DNA of 64,000 nucleotides, taken from assembly GCA_944470555.2 (NCBI GenBank), contig OX104132.1, positions 3,729,755 to 3,793,754 of the forward strand. Reading direction: 5' to 3'. The position numbers and the translations under genes are program-made. Positions 45,185 to 57,189 of the stretch are shown in pieces (positions within the stretch are counted from its first letter, which is position 1; each line of letters begins with the position of its first letter). The notes under the pieces are model-generated. The model ran no database searches, had not been told where the DNA came from, and saw only the letters and a list, made by a program, of their open reading frames with translations. Origin of the DNA: Heterobilharzia americana. Its lineage: Eukaryota; Platyhelminthes; Trematoda; Strigeidida; Schistosomatidae.

Positions 45185-46160
45185 AGTTGTTGTGGACTGG
45201 ATCATGCAACAAACTGTGAGGAACGAGAAGAGGGGTATACGCTGGCTGGACCGATGAAAAGAACCTTGAAGATTTAGATTTAACCGACATTTTATGTTTA
45301 ATGTCGCACAAACTCGACGATCTACAAGCGAAAACCAACAAGTTGACAGAAGAGGCAGCGAAGAGAGGACTTGAAGTGAATGTAGTGAAGACATAGGTGA
45401 TGAAGATACTTAACCAAAAAAACGCACTAATCACCATTAACCGGAGAAACCTAAACCAAGTAGTTTCTTTCACCTACCCACCTACCTAAGCAGAGCAGCA
45501 TCGTTTCAGCTTTAGACGGGACAGATGAGGATGTCAAAACCAGGAACGGAAAAACAGAAAGACAGGCTTTCACTTATCGGAAATCAGTGTGGAGATCTAC
45601 TACACTCAACTCAGCATAAAGCCTGAACAATATCCGGATTTCCAACACCAACTTCAGTCAAGTCAGTGCTCCCATGTGATGCTTCAGAGATGTGGTGCAT
45701 TACGAAATGCATTTCCAACAAACTACAGACATTCATGAACAGCTCACACATACACTCACTCGATACAGACACTGAAGAGTAGATGGATGACCAGAATGAT
45801 AGGAATAAGTAAGAAGGAACTGTGAACTGGCAATGAACCAACGAGTGTTGAACCTATCAGGCAACAAATATGCAGTGGAATGAAGTGGATATGGATTGGA
45901 TTGGGCATACACTGAGAAGGACGATTGGAGACATCACGCGCCCGGCCAGGCCTTCAAGTGGAATGCAAAGGGGTAAGGATGAGTTGGGCATCGGCGGTTG
46001 GGGTGAGGGTGACATGGAGGAGATGATGTGAGGAAGGAATGAATGCTTGTGTGCAGTCGTTGCGCCAGGTTATGAAGACTGGAGAGAAGAGAGTTGAATG
46101 GAGGCGTGTTCCTGAAGCCGTATGTTCCACCAGGAATCCAAGGGAAAAGTAATAATAGTG
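45185..46160 (+). mobile_element. RTE-type retrotransposon fragment (copy L)
   Basis: Begins at VVDWIMQQTVRNEKRGIRWL, then a catalytic site degraded to LTDIL, the QAKTNKLTEEAAKRGL strand (with frameshift), the CACCTACCCACCTACC YLG insertion seen in copies B and E, and the subfamily-marked C-terminal region (GAAGAGTAGATGGATGACCA at 45774). It lies only 360 bp from antisense copy K. Confidence 0.75.
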
Positions 46161-46923
46161 TCTTGGTTGTTGCACTGCAGTGTTGGTCAGTAGAATCATA
46201 TTCTCATTAAGCTAGACAATGTAACCTCATTTGTTATGTGGTGTCCAGATGATTAGCTATACGTTTAATTAATCCATAAGTATTTCGTTGCAAATCAATA
46301 ACTCTTGACATTTGATCAGTTAATACTATTACAATACATTCCACTTACTAATACGCATTCTAATAAGTGAATACTTTTCAATAGTTTCAAAGGGTGAACT
46401 AATAGTTGCCGAATCTTCTATAGAATATTTCGACATTTCAGTACACCCCGTGAACACTAAAAAGTTGACCTTGAGTTGTGTAGATTAAGTCAGTTTAAAG
46501 TCGAACACTAAACATTACTTTCTATCATGGAGAAAATAGTTTTCTACAGGTTTTACATATACTCTTACTATTGTCAATTATAAAGGGAGGTTGAAGCCCT
46601 CCTATTAGTGTACTCTGCTAATATGAATTTTGTTTTAATCCAATTGAATAGTTCATGTGTATTACTTACGCAACAGACACAGATCAACACAAGAGACTTG
46701 AGTAGTCTGTGTACAGTTAACTTCGACCTGGTCATCTCCATCTTTGTGACTTTCTTGTAAACTGATAGTTTCACAATTAAACACAATTGGTAATTTCTTC
46801 ATGGAACGACTAACTGTTGTGTTATTTATAGTCAGTTGGTCATAAGGCTTGTGCTTCAGTACATGGAGTCTATAATGCCTACTGAATAGATCAAAACAGT
46901 TTTACCTACTACTTTTAACATAA
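46161..46923. other. Intronic DNA, no recognised feature
   Basis: AT-rich; a 70-codon minus frame at 46574 has no motif. Confidence 0.35.
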
Positions 46924-46996
46924 GGTGACTATTTGAAGTGAACGTTTCAACATTCTGACATACATATACCCAGTATAATTGTGATATTCACTGTAC
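46924..46996. repeat. Direct repeat, left copy (flanks non-LTR element)
   Basis: TTTGAAGTGAACGTTTCAAC and the surrounding ~73 bp recur at 48807-48880 with about eleven differences by eye. The interval between contains a minus-strand non-LTR element. Confidence 0.55.
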
Positions 46997-47435
46997 AGTT
47001 TCATTTTCCAACTTGAGTATACGTTTTCAAATGTCTTAGTGTCCTTATGATTTGAGATAGGATATCAAACCAGTTTGCTGACTGACTCATAGTATGTATA
47101 GGAAGTGTGTTAGCTGAGTATGACTGGGATGTTTTTAGAAAAGATTTGCATAGTTTGTCGGTGAATATTTGATTCCTGACTCATACACTAGTGAGGTTTT
47201 GAAGCTTCACCTACTTCTGAGTCTTCGACTTGTGTAGTGCTAGTAGAAGTTAGACTTATTTAGGAGAGGGTTTAAGGTACCTACGCTAAGATATGGCAGT
47301 AGTTCATGAAGTCACAGGCTGTTGGTCTGAATTATGTAGGGAGGTGTAGACTACCTGGCTGGGGTTGCTTAGACGACTGTTAAAGAAAAGACTGAACATT
47401 GATCACAATGGCACAGATTAATTCATCAACATCAT
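46997..47435. other. Possible 3' flank of non-LTR element, unassigned
   Basis: No coding signal; lies between the direct repeat and the recognised 3' end of the element at 47436. Confidence 0.3.
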
Positions 47436-48805
47436 TAATATCAAACTAGGACCAGATATTACTGCATAACGGTCCGAGTTGCCACAGCTCATATCAGTAC
47501 ATCAAGTAGAAACGCAGTGAGGTGAAAGATGAAAAAATTCAGTCAAAAGAAATATAAAGTACGAGAAGAAAGAAAGAATGACAAAATGGTAAGAATCCTC
47601 TTGTCCAGCGGACCCCAACCACCTAGTCTACATCGCCCCACATAGCTCAAACCAAAAGTCAACAACTTCGTGCATTGGTGCAATGTTTAAGTCTGGACAC
47701 CTTGAGCCTTTTTCAAGCCTCAACCTACTTCGGCCAACATTGTGTGATGAGGCAGTCGGCGACTAGGCATACGTAACACATGTCCCAACAATCTAAGTCG
47801 ATGAAGGTTCACAACCTCATCAAATAACTTACCTCTACTCCCTAAACCTGTACACCTGACATCTGCATTACTCACATAGTGACACCACGGAACACGGCCT
47901 ATACTACGAAGGCAACAGTGGTCAAACACTAGAAGCCAGCCTTCTCATGCCTTCCAACTTCAATGGCCATATTTCACAGCCATACAGTAGGGCAGAGCAG
48001 ACTGCTGTGCAGTACATGCGACCCTCAACAGACGAACGGATATCACGTCAGCGCCATAGGTGGCTCAAGTCGGCAAAAGCCAATCGAGCCTTTTATGTTC
48101 CTGCAGAGATTTCACTGGCCACTGACCATTGCACCACAGCTGATCCTACTTCCCAGGTAAGTGAAGTGGTCGACACACTCAACCACCTCACTCACTACTG
48201 TTAGCCGTGACACCGTTGAAGACTAATCCTGGAGCAGCAATTTGCATTTATGTGGTGAGAACTGCATCCCAAACATTCTCAAATTCCCACTCAAAGTGTT
48301 CGGAAATCTCTGCATCTTATTAGTCAGCGTCTTAACTTAACAGGACTATATCATCTGCATATTGTAGGTCTAACGAAAATTCTCCTGTGATTAGGTCAAC
48401 GTCTGAGGAACCTGGTGACGAGAGGGAAACCTCCATAAGAATATCTACGATAAAATTAAATAAGAATGGGGATAGTGGGCATCCTTGACGGACAGCACTT
48501 GATGAGTATAGCTCCCTGGACAACTCGCCATAGGCTCTTACATGCCCACAACTTTTCGAGTAGAGAGCCTTCAATAACGTGATGTACTTACTCGGTACGC
48601 CTTTCAGTGAGAGACATTGTCATAAGGCTTCTCGGTCAATGGAGTTGAATGCCGCCTTCAGGCCGAGAAATACAGCTGTCGTTGGGTGTTGGTAAGCATG
48701 TCTGTGTTCCAAGACCTGGAGCAGTGTCAATATTTGATCGATACACCCGTGGCCGGGTCTAAATCCTGCCTGGTTGTCTCGGGCTTGCTGTTCTCGAGTT
48801 CCACT
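47436..48805 (-). mobile_element. Second non-LTR retrotransposon family, 5'-truncated, antisense
   Basis: Minus strand in order: RDNQAGFRPGHGCIDQILTL (48785-48725), FLGLKAAFNSIDREALxQCL, LKGVPSKYITLLKALYSKSC, GHVRAYGELSRELYSS, SAVRQGCPLSPFLFNFIVDI, LQYADDIVLLS (intact Y-A-D-D at about 48340), then after a gap the end MFDHCCLRSIGRVPWCHYVS and VNLHRLRLLGHVLRMPSRRL (47929-47720), and the 3' UTR to 47436. A frameshift and an internal deletion separate RT from the end. The RT differs from the RTE copies elsewhere; it may be the SR2-like lineage of schistosomes, which I cannot confirm. Confidence 0.75.
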
Positions 48806-48806
48806 C

Positions 48807-48880
48807 AGGCGACTACTTGAAGTGAACGTTCCGACATTCTGACATAAAAGTATCCAGTATAATTCTGCTATTCACTCTCT
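48807..48880. repeat. Direct repeat, right copy
   Basis: Matches 46924-46996 and abuts the truncated 5' end of the antisense element. May be an old target-site duplication, though long for one. Confidence 0.5.
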
Positions 48881-49792
48881 GATGAATTCTGACGGCTGAA
48901 TGTTTCAACTGACATTCAGTTTTGAATTCCCACTCCTTCAATGCACATTCACCTACTTGTAAGCGAAATTCTACACTGATCTCGTTTCCTCTCCATCTGT
49001 CGAAGGTATCTGTATCACACACAGGTTTGCATCTACCTGCTACTACTTCCTAACAGTATTAGGATGGTCAGACAAGACTGTCTATATGCCAACTGAATTT
49101 CACTAAACTAACTTAGTGAAAAGAAAAGAAAAGAGACATAAATAGTGTAATGAAACTTTCTAAGCCAGTAATGTTATGATGCCATAAGCCCTAATCTTCC
49201 TGCTTTTTCACATTTACTTTGTGTAGACATTATTAACTGAATTAAGCACCATTTTACGAATAAGTTACACAACAGATTGATTAATTTTAAGATTGTCAAC
49301 TCAAACTACATTATTGTATAGTTGCTCATTTTTGGTATGCTTTGAGATGATTTGTGAGATCAGCGAACTAGGAAGTTAAGCGAATGCAAACTTAAGACCA
49401 TGGTAGATAGTTGCACATGGCAAATTGATAGAAATAGGAAACCGCGAATTACTGAAAGCTGAATCATTGTCTGAGTGGTTGATGCGTTCGGCATGACGCC
49501 TGAAGATTATGAGTGTGATCTCTGGTGCAGTTGAAGGCATTCTGTGCTGAAGGCTCCGTGATTTGAACGAAAGATCTATACATTAACACCTCTTCTCAAT
49601 AGTTTCACGGGCGATATCTATTTCATGTCGTTAACTACCTTGAAACCAAACAATTCTTCAAGAACAAAGCCAATCACTCATTTTGTTTTCATTGGTCTGA
49701 TGATACTTGTCCCACTCACATTTTGTTTCCATGGCGTTATGTAATTCTAATCTCCACATTTATGTGACTTTGGCTTCCAAATTTAATTTCTT
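48881..49792. other. Intronic DNA; weak tRNA-like SINE trace near 49460
   Basis: TGTCTGAGTGGTTGATGCG with following text to 49560 vaguely resembles a tRNA-derived element with an A-box. No B-box that I trust. Confidence 0.3.
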
Positions 49793-50570
49793 CATCTCCA
49801 TATCACCCTCACTCCAAAACCGCCGATGCCCAACTCGTCATTTCACCTTCGCATTCCACCCCAGTACCTAGGATGGCACGCAATGTCAAAAACCGTCTTC
49901 TCACTGCATGCACAATCCAATCCATCTCCACTTCATTCCACTGCATATTTGTTGCCTGATAGGTTCAACACTCGTTGGTTCATTGCCAGTTCACAGTTCC
50001 TTCTTACTTATTCCTATCATTCTGGTCATCCATCTACTCTTCAGTGTCTGTATCGAGTGAGTGTATGTGTGAGCTGTTCATGAATGTCTGTAGTTTGTTG
50101 GAAATGCATTCCGTAATGCACCACATCTCTGAAGCATCACATGGGAGCACTGACTTGACTGAAGTTGGTGTTGGAAATCCGGATATTGTTCAGGCTTTAT
50201 GCTGAGTTGAGTGTAGTAGATGTGCACACAGGTTTCATGTTGATGAAGGGTAGTGTGTCTTGTTGTGTTTTCGATCCTGGTTGGCTTTGACATGCTCATC
50301 TGTGCTTGTGTTGTCTGTAGTTGAGACGATGCTGCCCAGATAGGTGAAAGAGGCTACTTGTTGTTTTTGTTTGGGTATCTTCATCACCTCTGTCTTCTCT
50401 ATGTGAACTTGAAGTCCCGTATTCCTTCGCTTTCCTGCCTCTTCTGACAAGTTGTTAGTTTTTGCCTGTGTATCTTCAGGTTTGTGTGACATTAGACAAG
50501 TCATTGGCGAAGTTCAAGTCTTTTAGGTTCTTTTCCCTGTCAAATATATTCCCCTCTTCTCGCTCCTCAT
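49793..50570 (-). mobile_element. RTE-type retrotransposon fragment, antisense (copy M)
   Basis: Minus strand with CLMSHKPEDTQAKTNNLSEE, TGLQVHIEKTEVMKIPKQKQ, SFTYLGSIVSTTDN, frameshift, then the subfamily-marked region to 49793, where it is cut before the 3' tail. Very close to copies J, K and N. Confidence 0.8.
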
Positions 50571-50704
50571 TGTTTACCCGGGGCTAAATCCGGCTAGTAA
50601 CTAGTGTACTATTTAACCAGGAGAGGTTATTTTGTTGCCATGAAGTTATATAATTCTACTCTGCACATTCATGTAATAAGGTTTTCAAGTTGATTTCATC
50701 ACCA

Positions 50705-51335
50705 CTACGTAACTGGTTATCTCAAAATTTGTCACTCGAATTTTGGTAGATGCGTATATCTGACATTATCGAGTGACTCTAAGAGCCACCTTCATAACTA
50801 GTGAACTTACCACTTATGTTTCGCTTCTCATGTGAAAGTTACTTACTTTACCAAAGTCAGGGGACTTACTTGGTTGATTTCGATGGTTGTTAGGCTAGAT
50901 AACTTTCTGATTGGATTGGAATTTGGTATCAAATTATAAAAATGCTTAGTATCAAGCATTTTAGAATATGTCTAGTAGTTGAATAGACAGATAAAGAGAA
51001 GCAAGCATGTGGGTGGGTTCATAGACAAGACTTAATGCCGTCAAATCGATTAACATAGCAAGTGATTTTAGAAAACAGTTTCAACAGTTTCTATGAGCGA
51101 ACTAGAAAAAGACAACCTAGCCTATAGGCAGTTAAATACCCTCAGTAATTCAAGAAGTTAATTATTTTATGATCCAAAGTTGTTTCTGCCATAAAATACA
51201 CCATGGAAGAAAGTAAACGACAGTTATTCACGTAAACTAATCTATTCAATCGATCAGGATCGGCTGATTTCAATGGCTTACTTGAAAGGCGATTCTAACA
51301 ACTGCCGAAATAACTAGTGGCCTGTAAAGTGACTC
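50705..51335. repeat. Loose second cluster of the ~40-bp unit
   Basis: Relatives of the 7.1-7.6 kb unit: AACTGGTTATCTC (-) near 50711, AAGAGCCACCTTCATAACTA (+) near 50780, TTGGTTGATTTCGATGGTTG (-) near 50870, GGCTGATTTCAATGGCTTAC (-) near 51262, and CTAACAACTGCCGAAATAAC (+) near 51295. More scattered and diverged than the first cluster. Confidence 0.4.
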
Positions 51336-51799
51336 ATTTCAGCATCGAAGTATCACGTAAGTCACCTCCAGCTTCCCAATTAGTGTATCATATGGATAAA
51401 TTTAGTTCAGAAAGACAAACAACTCAAGACACCATAATTTGACATTGGTAGAAAGCTACCTAAATGGAAATCAACATTACAAGTCATCATATCACTTTGT
51501 GGTCAAGATAAACCTTATTTGACAATTTTATCCTACAGCTGACCAATCAAAACAAGCTGATCAACCTCTGACCTTGATTTACACTTCCGACCACCTCACC
51601 AATTGTGAGTTAAGGTTGGCTTAGTAAAATGTCTAAGTGACAGGCCCTGGAAACTTACTAATAAACTAGACAAGTTAAAAAAACATTACTCATCAATGAC
51701 TACCCTTCTTAATTAACTAACAAATGTCTCAGCAGTAGTAGGAACACAGGTATTAAAATTTCTAGTAATGTTAATAATAATAATAATAATAGTAGCGAT
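51336..51799. other. Intronic DNA, no recognised feature
   Basis: AT-rich with an AAT repeat at 51770-51790 leading into RTE copy N. Confidence 0.35.
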
Positions 51800-52490
51800 A
51801 CTGTGAAAGCAGCATCGTTTCAACTACAGGCGACACTAACACAGATGAACATATCAAAGCCAACCAGGATCGAAAACACAACAAGACATGCTACCCTTCA
51901 TCAACATGAAACCTGTGTGCACATCTACTACACTCAACTCAGCATAAAGCTGAACAATATCCGGATTTCCAACACCAACTTCAGTCAAGTCAGTGCTCCC
52001 ATGTGATGCTTCAGAGATGTGGTGCATTACGAAATGCATTTCCAACAAACTACAGACATTCATGAACAGCTCACACATACACTCACTCGATACAGACACT
52101 GAAGAGTAGATGGATGACCAGAATGATAGGAATAAGTAAGAAGGAACTGTGAACTGGCAATGAACCAACGAGTGTTGAACCTATCAGGCAACAAATATGC
52201 AGTGGAATGAAGTGGAGATGGATTGGATTGTGCATGCAGTGAGAAGACGGTTTTTGACATTGCGTGCCATCCTAGGTACTGGGGTGGAATGCGAAGGTGA
52301 AATGACGAGTTGGGCATCGGCGGTTTTGGAGTGAGGGTGACATGGAGGAGATGATGTGATGAAGAGATGAGAGGTTGTGGGCATTGGTGGAGTCGGGTTG
52401 AAAAGACTGCATATGAGGGAGTTGAATGGAGACGTGCTACTGAAGCCCATCCTATGTTTCATTAGGAACCCAATGGACAAATAATAATAG
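51800..52490 (+). mobile_element. RTE-type retrotransposon fragment (copy N)
   Basis: Starts at the TYLGSIVST region (AGCAGCATCGTTTCAACTAC), then the subfamily-marked C-terminal region (GAAGAGTAGATGGATGACCA at 52102) and the full 3' tail. Inverted relative to copy M, 1.2 kb away. Its frames on the minus strand (52060-52317) are shadows. Confidence 0.75.
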
Positions 52491-52639
52491 TACTGTGGAG
52501 AGAGCATTCTAAACGTCTACATTATTGCCATAGAAGAAAGGTATTTCAGTGATGCAACTATGGATTCTCGTTAAGACTGACTGTGTTTAGAGTGGCTTTT
52601 TATCCAACAACCTTAGAAATAAGCCTCCTATTTTGGAAG

Positions 52640-53110
52640 ATCCTATCGATACAACTCAGCAGAATAATTTAGTTTACCAAATGCCTTGCAATGATTGCAA
52701 GGTCAAATACCTAGACCAGTCAAAATAGCCAACCAAGGTCAGTTAGGCCGTTACGGGACAAAAAGGGCATCAATCTTGGTAAAAAAAAACTCAGCTGTCA
52801 CCCAGTAAGATGAAAAGAGAGATTGATAACCAAATATTTCTTCATAGAATCAACACCAAATACACTCTGTAACAGAAATGAATTGGCACTTATCCTAGAT
52901 AACTGGAAAATTCTACTACCCTTATCATCACAAAGAAGCAGAGAACATTAGGACTATATAAACTCTGTCTCGAAGTTGTACAATTACCTGGATGATTTGA
53001 TTATGGACAGTAAATTGTGTTGGAAACGTTATCCAGTCATTAATATCCCTCCTCTTACTGAGTGATATACATCTAGTAAATCAAGTCAGATACGAGGTCA
53101 TGGGTATGCA
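52640..53110 (+). mobile_element. Penelope-like element fragment (linker-endonuclease start)
   Basis: QQNNLVYQMPCNDCKVKYLDQS at 52660-52725 is the CxxC linker and start of the GIY-YIG strand, as in 58.8 kb (NNLIYQIPCNDCE). Then TTLIITKKQRTLGLYKLCLE, equivalent to the text at 20.94 kb. Stops at several points. Confidence 0.7.
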
Positions 53111-53639
53111 GAAGTGAGGACGAAATAGACGTTCACTGTTCCTAAATTTTTAACGGTTCTCTAACTGATCTCACTAGATGATGAAAATCAACTTGGAATC
53201 AATAAATTCTACTTCATCTGTCATTCAAAAAACGTGGTCAAACCATGAATAATATAAGGGTTTATTAGCTGAAGACGATAAAATGAATGCGAAACTGACA
53301 CATACGCTGGATTATTTAAGTGATAGGTAATTTTATGCTTGTTTAATAGTCATGAGTATTTGCTATTGAAATTTCTAGGTTAAATCATACATCCCCTACA
53401 AATGAGGAGAAAATATTCCCGATAAAAACTCAAATCACCATTGTTTGAAGATATTCATTATCAATTCCTAACAGAATCAAGTTATTATTTATTGATGTAC
53501 TTGTGATTTCCGTTGCATTTATTTGATCGAATTGTTGGCATATGGGCTCCCAAGTGGATGCCTCAAAATTCCTTGAACCTTGATTAAGGTAAAAACAACG
53601 GAGAATTACAAGTATATATACATATCAATCAATAGTAAT
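53111..53639. other. Intronic DNA; short repeat at 53535-53575
   Basis: Contains a minus copy of the short motif seen at 17006 and 54475 (GGCATATGGGCTCCCAAGTG). Otherwise unassigned. Confidence 0.35.
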
Positions 53640-53830
53640 AACTACTAGCCGTTGTACAAGAAGTGGCTATCGTTCCTCCATGGCATAGTGAATAACGCCT
53701 TGGCGTTTGAAGCGATGGGTAGGAAGTTCAGTTGGAATAACATTACTCTCCGAGGTACAGGTACATCCAGCTGATGAGTCTTAAGTAGGATGAAGTGTGC
53801 GGCCTGGATTCTTCCGCTTTCCACAACCAA
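53640..53830 (+). mobile_element. Ribozyme-bearing SINE (Sm-alpha-like), fullest copy
   Basis: GAAGTGGCTATCGTTCCTCC, ATGGCATAGTGAATAACGCC, TTGGCGTTTGAAGCGATGGG, a degraded B-box region AGTTCAGTTGGAATAAC, CATTACTCTCCGAGGTACAG and then a hammerhead. It shows the whole unit that the 16.8-kb copy has lost in part. Confidence 0.7.
53763..53813 (+). ncRNA. Hammerhead ribozyme, catalytic bases mutated
   Basis: CTGATGAG is intact and stem I CCAG/CTGG pairs, but GAAA has become GAAG and the GTC cleavage triplet reads GGC. Stem II uses wobbles. Predicted inactive. Confidence 0.6.
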
Positions 53831-56689
53831 ACAAATTATGTTAAGAATAAAGTTACCTGTGTTCGGTATTCACTGGAACTAGTAACTTAGAATAGCACAA
53901 GAAGAATAAAGATTTCGAGTGTAATCCGTAAGTTACAAACAGCACTAAAGGAAATCTTTTCTTCAAATAATTCAATGAATCATATTCAGACAATTTGAAC
54001 CCCTGTAACGTAAAGGAACATGATCGCTGTTGGATAAACTCGGAAACCTTCAATAAATAACCAATAGCTTTATAAAATAAGTTGGATGAAGGTAATAGAT
54101 AGGAAGCCGTACCGTAACCTCAGTTTCGTATTTCTTGACATTCATCAGCAAGACCATACCTGCAACCTGGATAAAACTGATGTCCCTCCTGAGATTCGAA
54201 CCCTGACCATACAGTCCTACAGCTATTCGGGTACGAATAACCTCCTACAAAACCAGACTAAGCACATAAATCGGTCACTGGGGGGTAACCAACTTCATGT
54301 TCTTTAGGAATGTGGTTAAGCATGTAAACATGCTTATCAACTCAGTCACTCATACGTGCGTTCTATGTTTCCTAAATTGATTGCTGATCGAAGGTAGTTG
54401 GCCGAAAAGCAGTCGAATTCGTTGAATATACCATTCTTTTTCGATAGTCGTTGTCTATACGTTTTAGGCAGTTTCAAGGCATCCACACAGGAGCCTGTCT
54501 ACCAACAGAGGTCCAATGAGAGTTTTCATATGCTTATACATCTCTCTATGGTGTTATATTTTGAACTAGACTATACGTTCACAAATCCTTGTGTTTTTAT
54601 TTGTCTAAACGTTCAAATATCTTCGACAATCGGAGTCAGTTCTATCTTCACGTATGTATATCCCTGTCAAATAATCTCTACAAGTATTAGACTTTTCAGC
54701 GGTGATTTGAAAAAAATGACTTGACTGATGAAACGTTTTGACTGGATTATAAGTTATGCCAATATCCACTTCACTTCTGACAAGTTGATCCTCGCAGGTC
54801 ATGGATTGATGGATACTTGTGCTATGTTACAGATTGGCAAAGACAGAAAACTATGGCCTATAGAACAGCGATCCAGTGACTGATTGGTTAGTTCAGTGGT
54901 TTCTAAGTTGACCAATGAAGTCACTCAGTGGTTGAAGGATCTGTGAAATATGAAGTATGGACGTGTAGACTAAACCCAACGTATATACAAATGACCTTGG
55001 CCAGCCAATCACTTCTCAAGGACATAAGAACGGGATTCTAAGGCTATAATGTTGTGTAAAATGAGTAAAAATCTGTCCCACTCCGCAAAAAGAGAATGTT
55101 CGTTATGAAGTTGAACTATGAATTTATTCAGATGGTTATGGATTATACCATTCTGCAAGCCACAGACTTTAGAGTAAATGACAACGTACTCTCATGAACA
55201 AACTTCCTTCTGTGACATACATCACATTGGAATGTATAATTATGAATCATGTTTTCCACACTGACACAATTTTTATCGTTGCATAACTCCCCCATACACA
55301 CAATGCTAGAAAACAGTGTCACGAAGGATCTGTTCATATTTGAAGTAGATATCACTATTTGCTATCAGCATATTGGTCAACCAGCTTGCGACCTGGTTGG
55401 TTATTCAAGGTCACTAAGCCCATTACATCCAACTTCATTTCACCGTTGGTGTAATAAACAAACAGGAGCATATTCAATGCTGTTCACAGAGACAGCCATT
55501 TTGTGAGCTAGGGTATATTAGGGACCTAGGAATACAATGTTATTGGTTACACAATACGATTTGCAGGGTCAAAGGGTGCGATGACATCGAAACTTGAGGG
55601 ATACCCCCGTAGAATAGATGGCTAACGCGTTTGAAACTAGGAGATAAGTTTTCAGTTAGATAACTTAGTTGGCGAACGTTTCAGTATCTTCCTAGATATC
55701 ATCAGTATATCAGAGGTTCCTTGGGAAGCATGACAGCGTGTCAGCTACAAGTGTTTACCACAATTCTCCTCAGCAAACTTTCTTGGCAATCTCTAGTTTT
55801 CCTGCTTCCAAGTGCAGTATCTTGAAGTGACTATCTTGTTCCACCATCAAGTCGTGCTATGCCCTATCCTTTCTGACGACTGATTCGGTATTTTGGTATA
55901 AAGATCACGTTCGGGAGTTGACTAATTTCCTAGTGAAAACCTGAATTCCAAACTGTTTTGTTTATTTAAAATTCACTAGAGAGAACTAGTTGTATAAATT
56001 CATACACTTATTCTAAGGTTATACTGTCTTCATTTGAGTAATTCAACAACTGGTGTATTTTCTAGGATTCTATATCCCCATTCATCTTTTCCTTCAACCG
56101 AGTGAGGGTAGCTACATGCTGTTGGAAGAGATTTTCAATCATTTCATGAACCACAAAGGATAAGAAAAGGCTGTTGTCCAGAAAACGTGTCCAGAATGAT
56201 ATGAAGTTTGTCAAGGTCTATCAAACCAGGAATAAATCCAGTGGATTTTATCAATAATTATGACTTACAGCGCAGCAGTTGACTACCGTCGTTGGAAAAC
56301 ACGAAGGTGATGAGAGTAACACAGGACTTTCTACATGAAGCATAATCTTAGGTGGTTCGATGACAATAATTGTCTTAGCTACTTAAAGTTTTGCAATGAT
56401 TGGTCACTCGAGAGAGCAACAAATTTCATGTTGTCAAGTCCTGTGTGTTGAGTGAGTTATACCGATTATTTTTGCAGCATGACCACCAAGCTAGAAGGTT
56501 CAGCGTCAAGGTTTCTGGGTTGTTTCCCTCGTCAGCAAAGTGTATCTGTAACCTAGAGGGAGGTGTTGTCCCCTTTTAATGCTGAGCATCTTAGCCCGGC
56601 ATCCATATGAAGTTGGCTGAACTCCTGTCGCCGATCAATGCATTTATTCCAGTTCCACTGGAAAGCAGTAATGACCTGAGTAGCCCCTT
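53831..56689. other. Intronic DNA; isolated repeat scraps
   Basis: GATTCGAACCCTGACC near 54193 is a complemented B-box (tRNA-like relic), AGGCATCCACACAGGAGCC at 54477 belongs to the short motif, and TTGGTTAGTTCAGTGGT at 54886 resembles an A-box. The 108-codon frame at 54398 crosses these and is not a gene. Confidence 0.35.
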
Positions 56690-56830
56690 GGTAACGTCGT
56701 TGACTGGGAAACTGGGTGACGTGAGTTAGAATCTCATAGAAGACATCACTTTCCTCGAGAGTGCAGATATGCCTCGCTGATGAGTGCCAACAAGCACGAA
56801 ATTTAGATCGGGAGCTTTCTGCCTATTGTC
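56690..56830 (+). mobile_element. Variant ribozyme-bearing SINE
   Basis: TTGGTAACGTCGTTGACTGG, GGTGACGTGAGTTAGAATCT (a changed B-box), CATCACTTTCCTCGAGAGTG, then a hammerhead core. The order of parts equals that in the Sm-alpha-like unit, but the sequence is a different subfamily. Confidence 0.5.
56771..56815 (+). ncRNA. Hammerhead core, variant subfamily
   Basis: CTGATGAG at 56777-56784, stem II GTGC/GCAC around CAACAA, GAAA at 56798-56801, GATC possible cleavage site. Stem I (CCTCG with GGGAG) pairs poorly and stem III has two pairs. Core is perfect, arms are decayed. Confidence 0.55.
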
Positions 56831-57189
56831 TCTGGTATATACCCCTAATTTTGCATAGCTTTTGCCTGCAGTTTTGCTTATGACCTTAAAATAACCTACC
56901 GTGACTGTTTTCACAACGCTGTTAGTTTTTCTTCCCTCTCCCCTCAAGGCTGAATTCTCATTGGGTGCTAACTATTTGTGGAATGTGTTGTCAAGGTTAT
57001 TTAGAAGTGTATATATTCAGCATCACCGTTAACTGTATTGACTGTTGTGGAGACAGTAAAAGCTGTCTATCAACAGTGTCTTCTGTACTTATCTTCATAT
57101 GTCGGTGGTCTTGTTGTTGTTGTGGTTTTGGTTGACCTTCTGATTTGCGTTAGATGCGATTCGTTTGCACGTTAGGCTTATATCGCTCG

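Noticed and set aside
54398..54724. 108-codon open frame
   Set aside because: Crosses a dispersed short motif and has no recognisable domain or splice context.
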